Assembly: GCA_902585605.1 (NCBI GenBank) | Contig: CACIED010000010.1 | Coordinates: 1-38,951 of the forward strand | Source: an uncultured Alphaproteobacteria bacterium | Lineage (GTDB): Bacteria; Pseudomonadota; Alphaproteobacteria; HIMB59; GCA-002718135 | Direction: 5' to 3' | DNA: 38,951 nt | In this document: piece by piece, positions 14,753 through 23,415 of the stretch | How positions within the stretch are numbered: position 1 is the stretch's first letter | Layout of the letters: each line of letters starts with the position of its first letter | The notes under the pieces: generated by a model | Told to the model about the DNA's origin: nothing | Seen by the model: only the letters and a program-made list of their open reading frames with translations | Database searches by the model: none | Translations under genes and position numbers: made by a program

Positions 14753-15409
14753 TTATAATGATATTTCTTTAAGGCAATTTTCATCATTATTTTTTGGATT
14801 ATTTACAATTTTTGATACTGGATAAAAGTCTAAATCATCCTCGATAATACTTTTGTTTTTACGCAGAAATTCATTTTTATCATCATTAAGGAAATCAAGA
14901 CCCTCATTATGAGACATAATAAGAGGCATTCTATTATGTATATAGGAAAGGTTTTCATTTGCTTCTTTGGTAATGATACAGACAACATTCATTTTTTTAT
15001 TATCTCTGATTTCCTCCCTCCAAATTCCACCAAAAAATAATAATTCATTTCTAGGAATTGAAATTAAATATGGTTGTTTTTGATTATTTATATTTTTCCA
15101 TTCATAGTATCCATTTGCAATAATAAGACATTTTCTTTTGGTAAATGATTCTTTAAATAAATATTTGTCATTAATTGTTTCAATTCTTGCATTAATAACA
15201 AATTGAGTAACATTATATTGTTTACTAAAAAAACTATAACTCCAAATAAAAGTATCTATTAAAAGTTTATGGTTATTTTCATAAATAATATTAACGATAT
15301 TAGAAGGTGATATATTGTAAGAATTATGTGCATAATTTAAAACTTTAGAGTTAGGAAATAGTTTTATAATATTTTCTTTATCTTCAGTACTTGTAAATCT
15401 TCCACACAC
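14753..15409 (-). CDS. SRAP-domain abasic-site DNA-protein crosslinking protein (YedK/HMCES family)
   Basis: The 218-residue protein opens with Met-Cys2-Gly-Arg-Phe. Cys2 becomes the N-terminal nucleophile after Met removal and forms a thiazolidine crosslink with abasic sites in single-stranded DNA. Other conserved residues are present: Asn73 in FVINARIET, Glu103 in ANGYYEWK, and His158 in YIHNRMPLIM. The role is protecting replication-associated abasic sites. The length is normal for bacterial YedK-type proteins. The ATG overlaps the stop of the upstream DUF4864 gene by 1 nt. There is no SOS-type operator I can recognise. Confidence 0.92.
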   Translation of the reverse strand: MCGRFTSTEDKENIIKLFPNSKVLNYAHNSYNISPSNIVNIIYENNHKLLIDTFIWSYSFFSKQYNVTQFVINARIETINDKYLFKESFTKRKCLIIANGYYEWKNINNQKQPYLISIPRNELLFFGGIWREEIRDNKKMNVVCIITKEANENLSYIHNRMPLIMSHNEGLDFLNDDKNEFLRKNKSIIEDDLDFYPVSKIVNNPKNNDENCLKEISL

Positions 15410-15867
15410 TATGATGCTTGTGATAAAGGCATTGGTCTAGAAACACCGACAGTCATCCAACAATCTTTAAACTCACCGTTTTGCTCTACTTTTTCTACTG
15501 TCCATTCGAAGCCATATTTTTTTCCATTGCTATCTGTAAGCTCTACAAAGTAATATGAACTTTTTTCTTGTTCTTGAACAGGAATTATATTGTGTTCTAT
15601 GTGATCAATCATCATTGCATAGGATGGGTTTTTAATCATCCTAATAAAATTGTCTAGAGGACCTGTGTACATTCTATTATTTGGATGCGCAAATTCCCAA
15701 GTTTGTTCAATACCGGCATCGTCAAAAGGTAAGTTATTTTTTTGTAGTGCTTTTAATTGAATTGAAATAACTTCTTTAGGACCAATTGAAGGGTCTGGTT
15801 TTATCATTTCACCATAAACATTTTTTGATAATAAAATAAACAAACTAAACAATATAATTTTGTGCAT
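15409..15867 (-). CDS. DUF4864-family secreted protein
   Basis: The 152-residue protein has a signal peptide (about 1-19, ending VYG). The mature part begins with PDPSIGPKEVISIQLKAL and includes TWEFAHPNNR, GPLDNFIRMI and a C-terminal beta-rich FEWTVEKVE and WMTVGVSRP. This pattern matches the DUF4864 family of small periplasmic or membrane-attached proteins, which resemble NTF2-like folds in length and layout. The function is unknown. It shares a transcript with the SRAP gene (1-nt overlap) and is divergent from the LysE exporter. The SRAP partnership is probably just operon economy. Confidence 0.7.
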   Translation of the reverse strand: MHKIILFSLFILLSKNVYGEMIKPDPSIGPKEVISIQLKALQKNNLPFDDAGIEQTWEFAHPNNRMYTGPLDNFIRMIKNPSYAMMIDHIEHNIIPVQEQEKSSYYFVELTDSNGKKYGFEWTVEKVEQNGEFKDCWMTVGVSRPMPLSQAS

Positions 15868-15886
15868 AATTTTAAAATAGTGTAAT

Positions 15887-15892
15887 TATAAT
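15887..15892 (+). promoter_or_regulatory. Candidate -10 box for the LysE-family gene
   Basis: An exact TATAAT ends 10 nt before the ATG at 15903. A start 7 nt downstream would leave only about 4 nt of leader. An AAGG at 15895-15898 could instead be a ribosome binding site, but both signals cannot work together with normal spacing. Confidence 0.3.
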
Positions 15893-15902
15893 TTAAGGCA
15901 AT

Positions 15903-16502
15903 ATGTATATTTATGATTTTATCCAAGGATTAATAATTGGAGGAACATTAATTATAGCCATAGGACCTCAAAATTTATTTGTAATACAGCAAGGGCTTAA
16001 AAAATCTTATGTTTTTACAGTTACTTTATTTTGCAGTCTATCAGACAGTTTACTAATTGTAATCGGAATATATCTATCTAATTATATTGTTAAAATTAAT
16101 CCAAGTATTATAGGAACAATAAAAGTATTTGGTGGAATTTGGCTTATATTTTATGGATTAAATAAAGTTATAAAATTAAAACAAATTAAAGATATAAATA
16201 AGGAATTAAATATAATTAAAGAATACGGAAAAGTATTAATTACCTTATTCCTTATTACATACGCAAATCCCCATGTTTATCTAGATACGATTGTTTTGCT
16301 GGGATCATTATCAACAAATTTCAATGATCAATTTTCATTTGGCGTTGGAGCAATTTCAGCTAGTTTTTTATTTTTCTATTCTCTGGGATATATGTCAAAG
16401 TTTTTATCAACATATATTTATTCAAATAAAACTTGGTTTAGGATTGATCTAACTATTGGTCTGCTTATGATTAGTTATGGAATATATTTTATAATTTTTT
16501 AA
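15903..16502 (+). CDS. LysE/ArgO-family amino acid exporter
   Basis: The 199-residue protein has about five or six transmembrane helices and the LysE/ArgO signature near the N-terminus: GGTLIIAIGPQNLFVIQQGL. CSLSDSLLIVIGIY and a central ANPHVYLDTIVLLG loop follow. The family exports basic amino acids from the cytoplasm. The IGPQN motif and YANPHVYLDT favour the ArgO/LysE branch over RhtB. No LysG-type regulator gene is adjacent. The last 14 nt overlap the convergent trimodular kinase-lyase gene. Confidence 0.88.
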   Translation: MYIYDFIQGLIIGGTLIIAIGPQNLFVIQQGLKKSYVFTVTLFCSLSDSLLIVIGIYLSNYIVKINPSIIGTIKVFGGIWLIFYGLNKVIKLKQIKDINKELNIIKEYGKVLITLFLITYANPHVYLDTIVLLGSLSTNFNDQFSFGVGAISASFLFFYSLGYMSKFLSTYIYSNKTWFRIDLTIGLLMISYGIYFIIF

Positions 16503-19500
16503 AGAAAGTTTCTAAGTTTTTACATACCTGATCAACATTTAATTTTGTAAATACAAGAGGTGGTTTTATTTTAATAACATTGTCATAAGGTCCATCAGTG
16601 CTTAATAAAATACCTTGATTTCTCATATAATTAATAAGCAGTTTAGCTAATTTTTTATTTGGTTTAGACGCATTACTATTCTGAATAATGTCTATTCCTA
16701 AAAAAAGCCCCCTACCTCTAACTTCACTAATATATTTTTTATATTTAAGTTGTATTTTTTTTAATTCTTTTAAAAAATAATTACCAACTAACAAAGCATT
16801 TTTTTGTAATTTATTATTATCAATAGTCTCTAATACTGCTTTACCGATAGCACAGGAAACAGGATTACCACCGAATGAATTAAAATATTCCATCCCGTTA
16901 TTAAAAGTTGAAGCAATTTTTTCTGTAGTTATGACAGCAGCTATAGGGTGACCATTACCCATAGGTTTGCCCAAGGTTACTATATCAGGAACGACATCAT
17001 GCTCTTCAAATGACCAAAAATTTCTTCCAACGCGTCCAAAACCAGTTTGTACCTCGTCAACAATACATAATGCATTGTTTCTTCTAATTTCTGAAAATAT
17101 TTCTTTTAAATAATTTTTTGGAAGAATTACTTGACCACCGCAACCAAGTATACTTTCAGTAAAAAAACATGCAATTTTGGTTTCTTTAATTTTATTTCTA
17201 ATTACTATTTTAGCTTCATCTATATATTTCTGAATCCAATTTGAATTTTGATATCTCCACTTACCTCTTAGGGGATCAGGCATATCTAATACGTGAACAT
17301 AATCTTTTTTACCTGAACCACCCTTACTATTAAATTTATATGGACTAAGATCAATTAAAGCATTGGTATGTCCATGATAAGCATTGTCCATCACAAAGAC
17401 ATCTTTTGCACTAGTATAAGTTTGGGATATTCTATAAGCTAAATCATTAGCCTCAGATCCTGTACATACAAAAAATACCTTATTTAATTTCTTTGGAAAC
17501 TTACTTAAAAGTAATTCACTATAATCGTTAATTGTATCGTATAGATATCTCGTATTAGTATTAAGTTTTAAATTTTGCTTAGTCATAGCTTCATGGACAT
17601 AGGAATTTGAATGCCCAACATGGGAAATATTATTTACACAATCTAAGTATCTCCTTCCATATCTATCAAAAAAATACTGATCTTTAGCTTCAAGCATATG
17701 AAGAGGTTTCTTGTAAGAAATTGATAAATTATCAGAAATATTTTTTCTTCTTTTTTTTAAAGTATCATTAAAATTATTATTATTAGAATAAAAAGATTTT
17801 GGAATTCGTAGAATTAAATTTGGATCAGGTGAAATTTTATTCCAAATATTGAATAAAAATTCTTCACCTACTCCTGGAAAATTTTTATCATGTCCTAATA
17901 AATCTAAAATAATTTGAAAATGTAAATGTGGTAACCATTTTCCATTTTCATTAGAATTACCAATTTTACCAATCCATTCACCTTTCTTAATTATTTTTCC
18001 AATTTTTAGTTTTTGAAACATTATTTTGGATAAATGACCGTATAGAGTATAAAATTTATATTTTTTAAAACTATGTTCTAAAACTAGAGTGGGACCATAG
18101 TCATATTTAAAATTATTATTTTTTAAAATTATAATTTTACCATCTATTGGAGCAAATAAATCTGTTCCCTGATCAATAAAAATATCAATTCCTAAGTGAA
18201 TATTACGTCTTTCATTCGTATTTAATTCAGAAATAAAATTAGGTCCCTTATAAACTTTTCTTTTTTCATTGTATAAACCTATTCCTATACGAGAATTATC
18301 TTCTTTAAATATTTTATTAACTCTTTTCTTAAGCGAAATATTATTTGGGTTACCTTTTAATAAAGGTGAATCAAAACTTAATTTTAAGATAGATTTATTT
18401 TTATCAAGTAAATTAAATTTAAAAATATTACCAAAGTTGAATTTATTTATATAATTTATAATTTCATTATGATAGTGAATAATATCAAAGCCGCATATTT
18501 CACGAACAATATATATTAAAAAATTGATAGGAATTTTGTCTAATTTTTCTAATAAAGACCATGCATCTTTCTCACTAATACTTAAATATTGATTTGATGG
18601 ATATTTAATTCTTTGTTTTTTTGCCATTACAACAGTAATCATAAGTCTTGACTTACATAATGATATTAATGAATTAATTTCATCCTCATTAATAGAAAAC
18701 TGTTTATTGTACTCTGTTATTATATTTTTAAGTGTAAGATAAATATTATCATTATTCATTAATGCATATGAAAGGCATATAGCTAAATCATTTATTGTTG
18801 GAGAATAAATAGAATCTCCATAATCTAGTAAACCACAAACATTATTTTTTTTAATAACAATATTATAATTATTTGGATCTGAATGAGTTATTGAATATCT
18901 TAATTTATTTAAATTATTTTTTACAAATTTTTCATATTCTGAAAAACATTTTAATAAAATTAATTTTTTTGAACCAGTAAAAATATTAATATCTTTTTTA
19001 ATCCATTTTATACTTGATGGATCCCAAATAAAATTTCTATGAGCATCTATATCCTTAAATGCTTGTAACTTAGTTGATACTTTTCCAAGTAAAGTACCTA
19101 AAGAATTTTCAATTTTATCGTTACTTTTTGTATCTCCATACATTCGACCTTCAATATAAGATAAGATCCTAACGAAGCATTCTCTGTTTTTTTTATCTAA
19201 ATATTTTACAATCTTTGTATGGTGTATTTTTGGTATAAAAGATTTAAGACTAAGATCACTTCGTAAATAATTAATTAATCTATCTTGGTATTTTAATATA
19301 TTTATTTTTTCTGATGGGTTTGAAATTTTTAATACATATTTTTTTTTATTATTTATGAATATAATAAAATTTATATCCCTTTCACTATCAAGTTGTTTAA
19401 TTTTGAGTAATTTATTTCTTAAGAAAGAAAAATTAATCTTTAACCATTTAATTAAATGTTTATTATCAATAATAGGTGGATCAACATCAAAAACTGACAT

Positions 19501-19518
19501 AAAAGGTGTATAATTCAT
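16489..19518 (-). CDS. Trimodular fusion: aminoglycoside-phosphotransferase-like kinase, M23 peptidase, class III phospholyase/aminotransferase
   Basis: The protein has about 1009 residues. Residues 1-360 form an APH-family kinase (HSDPNNYN with catalytic Asp214, LLDYGDS with Asp232). Residues about 405-560 form an M23 endopeptidase domain with zinc ligands intact (HLGID at 441-445, YGHLS, HLH at 531-533). Residues about 590-1009 form a class III PLP enzyme (CTGSEAND, DEVQTGFGRVGRNFW, Lys851 in TLGKPMGNGH). The last domain closely resembles human ETNPPL/PHYKPL phospholyases (GMEYFNSFGGNPVSC), and hydroxylysine-kinase-type APH proteins are their partners. I infer phosphorylation of an amino alcohol followed by elimination of phosphate and ammonia. 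There is no signal peptide. A start at 19500 is also possible. Confidence 0.88.
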   Translation of the reverse strand: MNYTPFMSVFDVDPPIIDNKHLIKWLKINFSFLRNKLLKIKQLDSERDINFIIFINNKKKYVLKISNPSEKINILKYQDRLINYLRSDLSLKSFIPKIHHTKIVKYLDKKNRECFVRILSYIEGRMYGDTKSNDKIENSLGTLLGKVSTKLQAFKDIDAHRNFIWDPSSIKWIKKDINIFTGSKKLILLKCFSEYEKFVKNNLNKLRYSITHSDPNNYNIVIKKNNVCGLLDYGDSIYSPTINDLAICLSYALMNNDNIYLTLKNIITEYNKQFSINEDEINSLISLCKSRLMITVVMAKKQRIKYPSNQYLSISEKDAWSLLEKLDKIPINFLIYIVREICGFDIIHYHNEIINYINKFNFGNIFKFNLLDKNKSILKLSFDSPLLKGNPNNISLKKRVNKIFKEDNSRIGIGLYNEKRKVYKGPNFISELNTNERRNIHLGIDIFIDQGTDLFAPIDGKIIILKNNNFKYDYGPTLVLEHSFKKYKFYTLYGHLSKIMFQKLKIGKIIKKGEWIGKIGNSNENGKWLPHLHFQIILDLLGHDKNFPGVGEEFLFNIWNKISPDPNLILRIPKSFYSNNNNFNDTLKKRRKNISDNLSISYKKPLHMLEAKDQYFFDRYGRRYLDCVNNISHVGHSNSYVHEAMTKQNLKLNTNTRYLYDTINDYSELLLSKFPKKLNKVFFVCTGSEANDLAYRISQTYTSAKDVFVMDNAYHGHTNALIDLSPYKFNSKGGSGKKDYVHVLDMPDPLRGKWRYQNSNWIQKYIDEAKIVIRNKIKETKIACFFTESILGCGGQVILPKNYLKEIFSEIRRNNALCIVDEVQTGFGRVGRNFWSFEEHDVVPDIVTLGKPMGNGHPIAAVITTEKIASTFNNGMEYFNSFGGNPVSCAIGKAVLETIDNNKLQKNALLVGNYFLKELKKIQLKYKKYISEVRGRGLFLGIDIIQNSNASKPNKKLAKLLINYMRNQGILLSTDGPYDNVIKIKPPLVFTKLNVDQVCKNLETFFKKL
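19509..19514 (+). promoter_or_regulatory. Candidate -10 box for psuK
   Basis: An exact TATAAT ends 5 nt before ATG 19520 and 8 nt before ATG 19523. Transcription would therefore start on the start codon itself, implying a leaderless psuK mRNA. The box lies inside the first codons of the divergent trimodular gene if that gene starts at 19518. Confidence 0.35.
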
Positions 19519-19519
19519 A

Positions 19520-20407
19520 ATGATGAAATCTAAAAACATTTTTGTTTGTATTGGGGCAATTCATCACGATTATTTATTAAATCTTAAAAAAAATATTATT
19601 AATTATAGATCTAATCAAATTATACAAAAAAGCAGAATTGGTGGAGTGGCGTACAATATTGCAGAATTGCTTTCGAATTTTGTTGATATAAACTTTTATA
19701 GTTTAGCTATCAATGAAGAGATTAGAAAAAAAATCTCAAAAAAAATATATGTTCATCAAGTGAATAAAAATTATTCTGATAGATACTATTTAGCTTTATC
19801 AGATAAAAATAATAAATTTTTATTAGGATTAGCTAACACAGATGAATATGAAAATAATAAATCTTTAAAAATACCAAACATCAAGAATAAAAATATAATA
19901 TTTGATCTAAATTTTTCTAAAACCTATTTGGAAAAATCAATAAATAAACTATCAAAAACAAATAAAATTATAGTGTGCGCAACATCAGTGCATAAAGTTA
20001 TTAAAATTAAAAGGATTATAAATAAAATTGATTTTATATTCTTAAATAAAGCAGAGTTACTTAAACTTACAAATTCTTCAAATATAATATTAGGTGTAAA
20101 AAAAATATTAAAACAAAATAAAAAAATAAAAATAATTACTACTAATTCAAAAAATAATGTAATCTTTGGAAGTAATGAATTTATAAAAAAAATAAAACCC
20201 CCATCAATCAAAGTTGTAAACGAAAATGGAGCTGGAGACGCACTAGCAGCTATGATGCTGTATTTGTTCAGTATAAATGAAAAAATGAATTATATTTTGA
20301 AAACTTCTGTAGCATGCGGATCTTATTATGCTAGTGGTAAAAGTCTAAAAACTAAGAGTGATTTTTTAAAAATTAAAAATCTTTCTAAGAAAGTGAGTGT
20401 ACAATAG
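19520..20407 (+). CDS. psuK: Pseudouridine kinase (PfkB family)
   Basis: The 295-residue protein is a PfkB-fold kinase with GGVAYNIAELL at 41-51 (substrate-binding GG motif, typical of PsuK) and the anion-hole and catalytic motif NENGAGDALAAM at 234-245 with Asp240 as base. It phosphorylates pseudouridine to pseudouridine 5'-phosphate, the substrate of the PsuG encoded 1 nt downstream. The fixed PsuK-PsuG pairing supports the substrate. Coding is very AT-rich with many Lys, Ile and Asn residues. ATG 19520 or 19523 may be used. Only 1 nt separates 19520 from the opposing start codon at 19518. Confidence 0.88.
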   Translation: MMKSKNIFVCIGAIHHDYLLNLKKNIINYRSNQIIQKSRIGGVAYNIAELLSNFVDINFYSLAINEEIRKKISKKIYVHQVNKNYSDRYYLALSDKNNKFLLGLANTDEYENNKSLKIPNIKNKNIIFDLNFSKTYLEKSINKLSKTNKIIVCATSVHKVIKIKRIINKIDFIFLNKAELLKLTNSSNIILGVKKILKQNKKIKIITTNSKNNVIFGSNEFIKKIKPPSIKVVNENGAGDALAAMMLYLFSINEKMNYILKTSVACGSYYASGKSLKTKSDFLKIKNLSKKVSVQ

Positions 20408-20408
20408 T

Positions 20409-21317
20409 ATGCATGAAATATTTGATTTAAGTAAAAAAGTTCAAGAAGCAATAAATAGAAAAAAACCAATAGTAGCTTTAGAAAGTACATTGATTAGTCA
20501 TGGATTACCATATCCAGAAAATATTAAAGTCGCAAATGAGTCTATAAAGGCTGTTGAAGATAACGGTGCAATTGCTGCAACAATAGGAATAATTAAAGGT
20601 AAGGTTAAAATAGGATTATCGGAAGAAGACATTCAAATATTAGCAAAAGAAAAAAATGTACAAAAAGTTTCAAATCACAATATAAATTTATCAATATTTA
20701 ATAAGGAAAATGCTGCTACAACAGTAGCAAGTACAATTTCTATAGCTTCTAAATTTCAAATAAGATTTTTTGCAACAGGAGGAATTGGTGGTGTACATCT
20801 AAATGCTGAAAATACCAATGATGTATCTGCAGATCTATATGCACTTTCTGAGAATTCAAATTTTGTAATCTGTAGTGGTGCTAAATCTATTTTAGATTTA
20901 AGTAAAACAAATGAACTTCTTGAAACTTTAGGAATTACAAGAATTGGTTATCAAACAAATTATATGCCTGGTTTTTGGTATGAAGAAACAGAAAATAAAG
21001 TCGATAATAAATTTGATGAAATTCATGAAATTTCTTCTTTTTTAAAACTTAATGAAAATATAGGAAATAAAAAATCAATTCTCATATTTAATAAAGTTCC
21101 ATTAGAAAAAGCAATTAATAAAAATGACGTAGAAATATTGATAAATAATGCAACAATAAAAGCTAATAGAAATAATATTAGTGGAAAAGAATTAACCCCG
21201 TTTCTCATAAAAGAAATTAACGAACAATCAAAAAATGAAACTCTAAATGCTAATGTATCTTTAATAATTAATAATGCGAATTTAGCTGGAAAGATTGCAA
21301 AGAGTTTTTATAGTTAA
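20409..21317 (+). CDS. psuG: Pseudouridine-5'-phosphate glycosidase
   Basis: The 302-residue protein has the family signatures IVALESTLISHGLPYP near residues 21-36, the NAATTVAST-like ENAATTVASTI, ATGGIGGVH, and VICSGAKSILD with the active-site Lys. It cleaves the C-C glycosidic bond of pseudouridine 5'-phosphate to uracil and ribose 5-phosphate, and needs divalent metal. The length is typical (about 305-312). I start at the ATG at 20409, one base past the psuK stop. A GTG at 20397 would add four residues and overlap psuK. The stop overlaps the convergent nucleoside hydrolase by 4 nt. Confidence 0.93.
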   Translation: MHEIFDLSKKVQEAINRKKPIVALESTLISHGLPYPENIKVANESIKAVEDNGAIAATIGIIKGKVKIGLSEEDIQILAKEKNVQKVSNHNINLSIFNKENAATTVASTISIASKFQIRFFATGGIGGVHLNAENTNDVSADLYALSENSNFVICSGAKSILDLSKTNELLETLGITRIGYQTNYMPGFWYEETENKVDNKFDEIHEISSFLKLNENIGNKKSILIFNKVPLEKAINKNDVEILINNATIKANRNNISGKELTPFLIKEINEQSKNETLNANVSLIINNANLAGKIAKSFYS

Positions 21318-22258
21318 GGTAATAACGATAATTTAGCTTTAAGTAATTGAAAAAATTTTTCATCATTAGCTTCATTCATCACAAAACAATTTACTGGTCT
21401 TTTAGTAACACCTAGCCAATCAACAACAGTCTCCCCTCTTGTTAATTCAGAATTTTCTTCAACTCTGACATTTACTTCTTTTCCACTAAAAATAGATGGA
21501 TCTAATAAATATGCAATAACACATGGGTCATGCAAAGGAGTTTCCTCAGTTTCGTATAATTCTTTATGAAATATTGTATAAAATTCCATTAGTTCTCCAA
21601 AAAACTTTGAACTTTTATTTTTATTTTCATTCATTGATTTGATAATTTTTGAATTTACATTTACCTGATGAGTAACATCTAAACCCATCATTGTTAGAGG
21701 AATGCCTGATTCTAAAACAATATTAGCCGCATGTGGATCCACATAAATATTAAATTCAGCTGATGGTGTAGTATTTCCTAAACACATAGCAGCCCCACCC
21801 ATAAAAACTATTTCTTTTATATTTTCTTTAATAGACGGATCTTTTTTTAAACTTAAGGCAATATTTGTAAGAGGTCCTGTTGGACATAAATAAATTTTCT
21901 CTGTTGAAGATTTACAAGTTTCAACTATAAAATCAATTGCATGTTTTTCTTGAGGTTTATAATTTGTATCTACTATTATAGGATCACCTTTTTTATCTAA
22001 TCCGGTTTTTCCGTGAACATATTCAGCTGTAAATAATTCATAATGAATAGGTTTATTTGCACCAGAGTAAACTTTGATGTCCGTTCTTTCAATTAACGTA
22101 CAAACTTTAAGAGCATTATTTACTGTATTATTTAAACCACTATTTCCACCGACACAGGTGATACCCAGTATGTCAATCTCTTTAGAAGAAGCAGCTAACA
22201 TTATTGCTACAGCATCATCATGACCTGGATCACAATCTAAAATTATTTTTTTAGTCAT
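21314..22258 (-). CDS. Inosine-uridine-preferring nucleoside hydrolase
   Basis: The 314-residue protein begins MTKKIILDCDPGHDDAVAIM. This gives the calcium-binding Asp cluster (DxDxxxDD at about 8-15) typical of nucleoside hydrolases. CVGGNSG, GANKPI, VFMGGAA and AEFNIYVDPHAANIV follow, and the C-terminal active-site Asp is probably in LHDPCVIAYLL. It hydrolyses ribonucleosides to base and ribose. The pattern is closest to RihA/RihB-type pyrimidine hydrolases, but specificity is not certain. I use the Met at 22258, since the upstream 24 residues lie in the preceding gene. It overlaps the dioxygenase stop by 8 nt. Confidence 0.9.
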   Translation of the reverse strand: MTKKIILDCDPGHDDAVAIMLAASSKEIDILGITCVGGNSGLNNTVNNALKVCTLIERTDIKVYSGANKPIHYELFTAEYVHGKTGLDKKGDPIIVDTNYKPQEKHAIDFIVETCKSSTEKIYLCPTGPLTNIALSLKKDPSIKENIKEIVFMGGAAMCLGNTTPSAEFNIYVDPHAANIVLESGIPLTMMGLDVTHQVNVNSKIIKSMNENKNKSSKFFGELMEFYTIFHKELYETEETPLHDPCVIAYLLDPSIFSGKEVNVRVEENSELTRGETVVDWLGVTKRPVNCFVMNEANDEKFFQLLKAKLSLLP

Positions 22259-23114
22259 TAATAAAACTTTTAAGAGGTATTGAAGATCTTTGTAGCCAAT
22301 TCCATTCAGGATATTCGTTGTTATTATCAATTACATGAATTGTGTAAGCATGTCTTGATTTTAAACTTGTGTTCTCACATGAATAATGAGGAAGTCTACC
22401 ATGTAATAAAACAAGTGATCCTTTTTTTACTTCTACAAAAGTATCAGTTTCAGGAAATGGCTCATCATTGAGATCTATCATTTGCATTTTACCGTCTACT
22501 TTTTTAAAAAGTTTTCTTAATGGGCCTTTATGACCACCGCTTGCAACTTGTAAACATCCGTTTGTTTTATTTGCGTCTTCTAATGCAAACCAGAAACCAA
22601 TAGTACTTTCTGGCTTAGTATATAAAAAAGTAGAATCTTGATGGCAAACTACTTCACCACCTATTTTAGGTTGCTTAAAAATATACATAGACTGAAGTAA
22701 TTTTGGTTTTGAGAAACCAAGTGATAAAGCAATATCTTGAAGTTTTTGTTTATGAGAAAATTTATAAAAAACTTTATCTAAGTCGTGCAACGCATGACCG
22801 ATTTTATTTACTATAAAATGTTTATTTTCTTCTATATTGTCATCATTTAAATTAGCTTTTTCTTCAAAGAAGAAACGAATTTTATCTCCTGATTCTAAAA
22901 AATAACTATCATCATTATGAGCTTGATTGACTGTATCAAAAATAGATTTTTGATTATTAAAATTATTATGTTCGATAAGATATGATGATCGTTCCATTAA
23001 TTCATCACATTCTTTATCTGTGTTGAAATTTTCTATAACCAAATATCCATTATTATTCCAAAAATTAATCATTTCATCGTTTAAGGGTAGATCGTTTGTT
23101 GAAAAATATTTCAT
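22251..23114 (-). CDS. PHYHD1-like phytanoyl-CoA-dioxygenase-family oxygenase
   Basis: The 287-residue protein has the Fe(II)/2-oxoglutarate dioxygenase facial triad. His158 and Asp160 lie in VCHQDSTFLY, and His243 in LHGRLPHYSCEN. Arg254 in SRHAY is the likely 2-oxoglutarate anchor. GFWFALEDANKTNGCLQV and ASGGHKGPL resemble eukaryotic PHYHD1, whose physiological substrate is unsettled. It hydroxylates an unknown small molecule. It is cotranscribed with the nucleoside hydrolase (8-nt overlap) and with the 77-residue membrane protein (1-nt overlap). A nucleoside-related substrate is possible but speculative. Confidence 0.87.
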   Translation of the reverse strand: MKYFSTNDLPLNDEMINFWNNNGYLVIENFNTDKECDELMERSSYLIEHNNFNNQKSIFDTVNQAHNDDSYFLESGDKIRFFFEEKANLNDDNIEENKHFIVNKIGHALHDLDKVFYKFSHKQKLQDIALSLGFSKPKLLQSMYIFKQPKIGGEVVCHQDSTFLYTKPESTIGFWFALEDANKTNGCLQVASGGHKGPLRKLFKKVDGKMQMIDLNDEPFPETDTFVEVKKGSLVLLHGRLPHYSCENTSLKSRHAYTIHVIDNNNEYPEWNWLQRSSIPLKSFIND

Positions 23115-23347
23115 TATATTCCTATTAATTTTGTCAAGAATGGTAAACCAACTTTAATAAGATTTAATAACTGTGGTATCAAGAATTTTCCAGTTGTTGC
23201 AAGGAAGAAGATTATACCTCCGATTACGACTATCAGAATTAAATTTCTATAAAAGTTACCATAATTATTATATTGTGATTTAGCTCTTGATCTCAAAATA
23301 AACAGTATAATTACTATAACAATTAAAACTATTAACAATCGGAACAT
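23114..23347 (-). CDS. Small membrane protein, 77 residues
   Basis: Two strong hydrophobic helices (about 3-18 and 37-52) flank a short basic and polar loop (RSRAKSQYNNYGNFYR). An amphipathic tail (LIPQLLNLIKVGLPFLTKLI) follows. The layout recalls the N-terminal membrane part of some alphaproteobacterial membrane-anchored J-domain proteins, but no J domain with an HPD motif follows. I do not recognise a family with confidence. The stop overlaps the start of the dioxygenase gene by 1 nt, which supports it being a real, translated gene. Confidence 0.65.
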   Translation of the reverse strand: MFRLLIVLIVIVIILFILRSRAKSQYNNYGNFYRNLILIVVIGGIIFFLATTGKFLIPQLLNLIKVGLPFLTKLIGI

Positions 23348-23415
23348 ATATTTTCTATATTTAGTAAAAATTAATTTGCAATACTAATTATATCTTAATA
23401 AATAGTTTTTAGTAG

